Made by a program: the position numbers and the translations under genes
In this document: piece by piece, positions 4,943 through 6,305 of the stretch
Numbering within the stretch: the stretch's first letter is position 1
Layout: every line of letters begins with the position of its first letter
From: an uncultured Ruaniaceae bacterium
GTDB lineage: Bacteria > Actinomycetota > Actinomycetes > Actinomycetales > Beutenbergiaceae
Direction of reading: 5' to 3'
DNA: 6,305 bases
Assembly: GCA_938004115.1 (NCBI GenBank)
Contig: CALKWS010000172.1
Coordinates: 1 to 6,305, forward strand
The notes under the pieces: generated by a model
Database searches by the model: none
What the model saw: only the letters and a program-made list of their open reading frames with translations
Told to the model about the DNA's origin: nothing

Positions 4943-6305
4943 ATGACCTCCCCGGTACTCACCCGCGGCACCGAGACCGGTGTCCCGACCCTCGACGACG
5001 CGCAGTCCGCGGTCGCCGGCGCGGTGGCCGACGGCGGACGTCACGTGGTGCACGGGGCGCCCGGGTCCGGTAAGACCCGGCTGGCGGTCGCGCTCACCGT
5101 CGCCGAGGCCGACCGTGGCGGCCGTCCCATGCTGCTGGTCCCCACCCGGCTGGGCGCGGGCGCGCTGCGCGCCGAGGTCACCCGCCGCATCGGACGCACC
5201 CTCGATGCCCCCGTGGTGCGCACCCCGGCGTCGCTGGCGTTCGCGATCCTGCGCCTCCGGGCCAGCCACCTGGGGGAGCCGCCGCCCACGTTGATCTCCG
5301 GACCCGAACAGGATCAGGTGCTGGCCGAGCTGCTCGCCGGCCACGCCGAGGGTGTCGGCGCACGGGTGGAGTGGCCGGAGGGCATCGGTCCGCGCACCTG
5401 GGGCCTGCAGGCGTTCCGCAACGAACTGCGCGATGTGCTGATGCGCGCCGCGGAGGCGGGGCTGGACGGCCCGGCGCTCAGCGAACTCGGCCGGCAGCGC
5501 GGGCGGCCGGAGTGGGTCGGCGCCGGGCAGATCCTGACCGAGTACACCCAGGTGATGGCACTGGGGCAGATGACCCCGGACCGCGGGGCGCGTTACGACC
5601 CGGCCGGGATCGTCGACGAGGCGGTGACCGCGTTGGTCACCTGGGAGCAGGTGCTGCCCGACGTGCCGCGGCCTCGTTGGTCCCTGGTGGTCCACGACGA
5701 CTACCAGGACGCCACCCTCGCCACCGCCCGGTTGCTCGACGTCCTGGGTAGCGACGGTGCAACGGTTGCCGTGCTCGGTGACGCGGACGCCGCCGTGCAG
5801 TCCTTCCGGGGCGGGGTACCCGCCCTGATGGCCACGGCCGCAGCCCCGGCGGCTCGGGATGGGACGGCCGACGGCGCGTGGGGCGCTCGCGAACACGTCC
5901 TCACCACGGTGTGGCGGCACGGGGAGTGGCTCCGGGAGCCGATCCGTCGCCTGACCGGTTCACTGCCGGTGTTGACCGCGGCGGCCCGCCGGGAGGCGCC
6001 GGGCGCGCCGGAGGCGGCTGAGTTCGAGGACGGCGAGCCGGAGTCTCTCCCGCGCGGGCTGCGCACCGCCGTGCTGGGAAGCCCTGCCCAGGAGGTGGCG
6101 TTCGTCGCCCGTCAACTGCGCGCGGCGCGGCTGCGCCACCAGGTGCCGTGGGCGCAGATGGCCGTGGTCGCCCGGTCCAGCGCGCAACTGGGCACGATCC
6201 GGCGCGGGCTGCGCGCTGCCGGCGTCCCGTTGGCTGCCGCGGCCCCGGACCGGCCGCTGCGCGAGGAACCCGCGGTGCGCCCACTGCTCGCGGTGCTGCG
6301 CACGG
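4943..6305 (+). CDS. adnA: UvrD/Rep-family ATP-dependent DNA helicase, AdnA-like, N-terminal 454 codons (3' partial)
   Basis: A superfamily 1A helicase that runs off the window without a stop. Visible motifs are a Q motif (LDDAQ, Q21), Walker A GAPGSGKTR (38-46, K44), Ia LLVPTRLGAG, Ic TPASLAF, the 1B-domain signature LISGPEQDQVL, motif II HDDYQD (251-256), motif III GDADAAVQSFRGG (279-291) and a motif IV-like VWRH (323-326). Then comes a 2A-region stretch with VPWAQMAVVARS and AAGVPL. These features match the actinobacterial helicases that usually end in a RecB-type nuclease domain, here outside the window. The first-gene position after DUF3152 suggests AdnA, the partner of AdnB in the double-strand-break-resecting AdnAB complex; AdnB or another paralogue is the alternative. 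ATG 4943 is chosen on family-like spacing to the Q motif, but GTG 4910, ATG 4913, GTG 4919 and ATG 4934 are in frame and none has a clear SD. Motif II has DD where UvrD has DE. Confidence 0.85.
   Translation, partial: MTSPVLTRGTETGVPTLDDAQSAVAGAVADGGRHVVHGAPGSGKTRLAVALTVAEADRGGRPMLLVPTRLGAGALRAEVTRRIGRTLDAPVVRTPASLAFAILRLRASHLGEPPPTLISGPEQDQVLAELLAGHAEGVGARVEWPEGIGPRTWGLQAFRNELRDVLMRAAEAGLDGPALSELGRQRGRPEWVGAGQILTEYTQVMALGQMTPDRGARYDPAGIVDEAVTALVTWEQVLPDVPRPRWSLVVHDDYQDATLATARLLDVLGSDGATVAVLGDADAAVQSFRGGVPALMATAAAPAARDGTADGAWGAREHVLTTVWRHGEWLREPIRRLTGSLPVLTAAARREAPGAPEAAEFEDGEPESLPRGLRTAVLGSPAQEVAFVARQLRAARLRHQVPWAQMAVVARSSAQLGTIRRGLRAAGVPLAAAAPDRPLREEPAVRPLLAVLRT

Noticed and set aside
4085..5920. 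611-codon open frame on the minus strand, overlapping DUF3152 and the helicase
   Set aside because: It is antisense to two genes with clear family motifs and its translation is low-complexity Gly/Arg/His/Pro with no domain; long antisense frames are common at this GC content.
1..6305. tRNA, rRNA, CRISPR array, insertion sequence, prophage or defence system
   Set aside because: No cloverleaf, repeat-spacer pattern, transposase motif, terminal inverted repeat pair or phage-type gene was found on either strand; the helicase fits DNA repair rather than a defence island.

Overview
The window is very GC-rich (about 70% by eye), with GTG starts, few Shine-Dalgarno sequences and GC-ending codons. 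Its gene content is typical of Actinobacteria: a DUF3107 protein, a DUF3152 protein, an actinobacterial UvrD-type helicase and a DEAD-box helicase with an Arg/Gly-rich tail. A high-GC actinomycete, perhaps of the order Micrococcales, is the best guess. The set resembles the Mycobacterium tuberculosis Rv3201c-Rv3212 neighbourhood as I remember it (adnB/adnA, DUF3152, TetR, DUF3107, rhlE, PQQ-like protein), but rearranged and thinned. No TetR gene is visible, and a PHP phosphoesterase gene lies on the opposite strand between rhlE and the PQQ-like gene.

Layout. Bases 1-761 (minus) hold a PQQ-type beta-propeller gene that runs off the window. It has no N-terminal export segment and carries a frameshift near base 407, so it looks like a decaying gene. 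Bases 809-1651 (plus) encode a complete PHP-family phosphoesterase. Bases 1656-3392 (minus) encode a complete DEAD-box RNA helicase that meets the PHP gene end to end with a 4-bp gap. Bases 3393-3678 are non-coding: the helicase leader, and a strong hairpin after the next gene. Bases 3679-3918 (minus) encode the small DUF3107 protein. Bases 3919-4096 are a divergent promoter region with two 20-bp direct repeats spaced 22 bp. Bases 4097-4855 (plus) encode a secreted DUF3152 protein with a perfect HExxHxxGxxH zinc-protease motif. From 4943 to the window end (plus) is the N-terminal 454 codons of a UvrD/Rep-family helicase, probably the AdnA subunit of an AdnAB-type helicase-nuclease.

The genes do not form one pathway. 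They cover RNA remodelling (rhlE-like), nucleotide or RNA-end turnover (PHP), double-strand break processing (AdnA-like) and an uncharacterised secreted metalloprotease-like protein. I see no tRNA, rRNA, CRISPR array, insertion sequence or phage gene. The most interesting items are the frameshifted propeller gene beside the intervening PHP gene, the secreted metzincin-like DUF3152 protein with its paired upstream repeats, and the DD-type motif II in the helicase.
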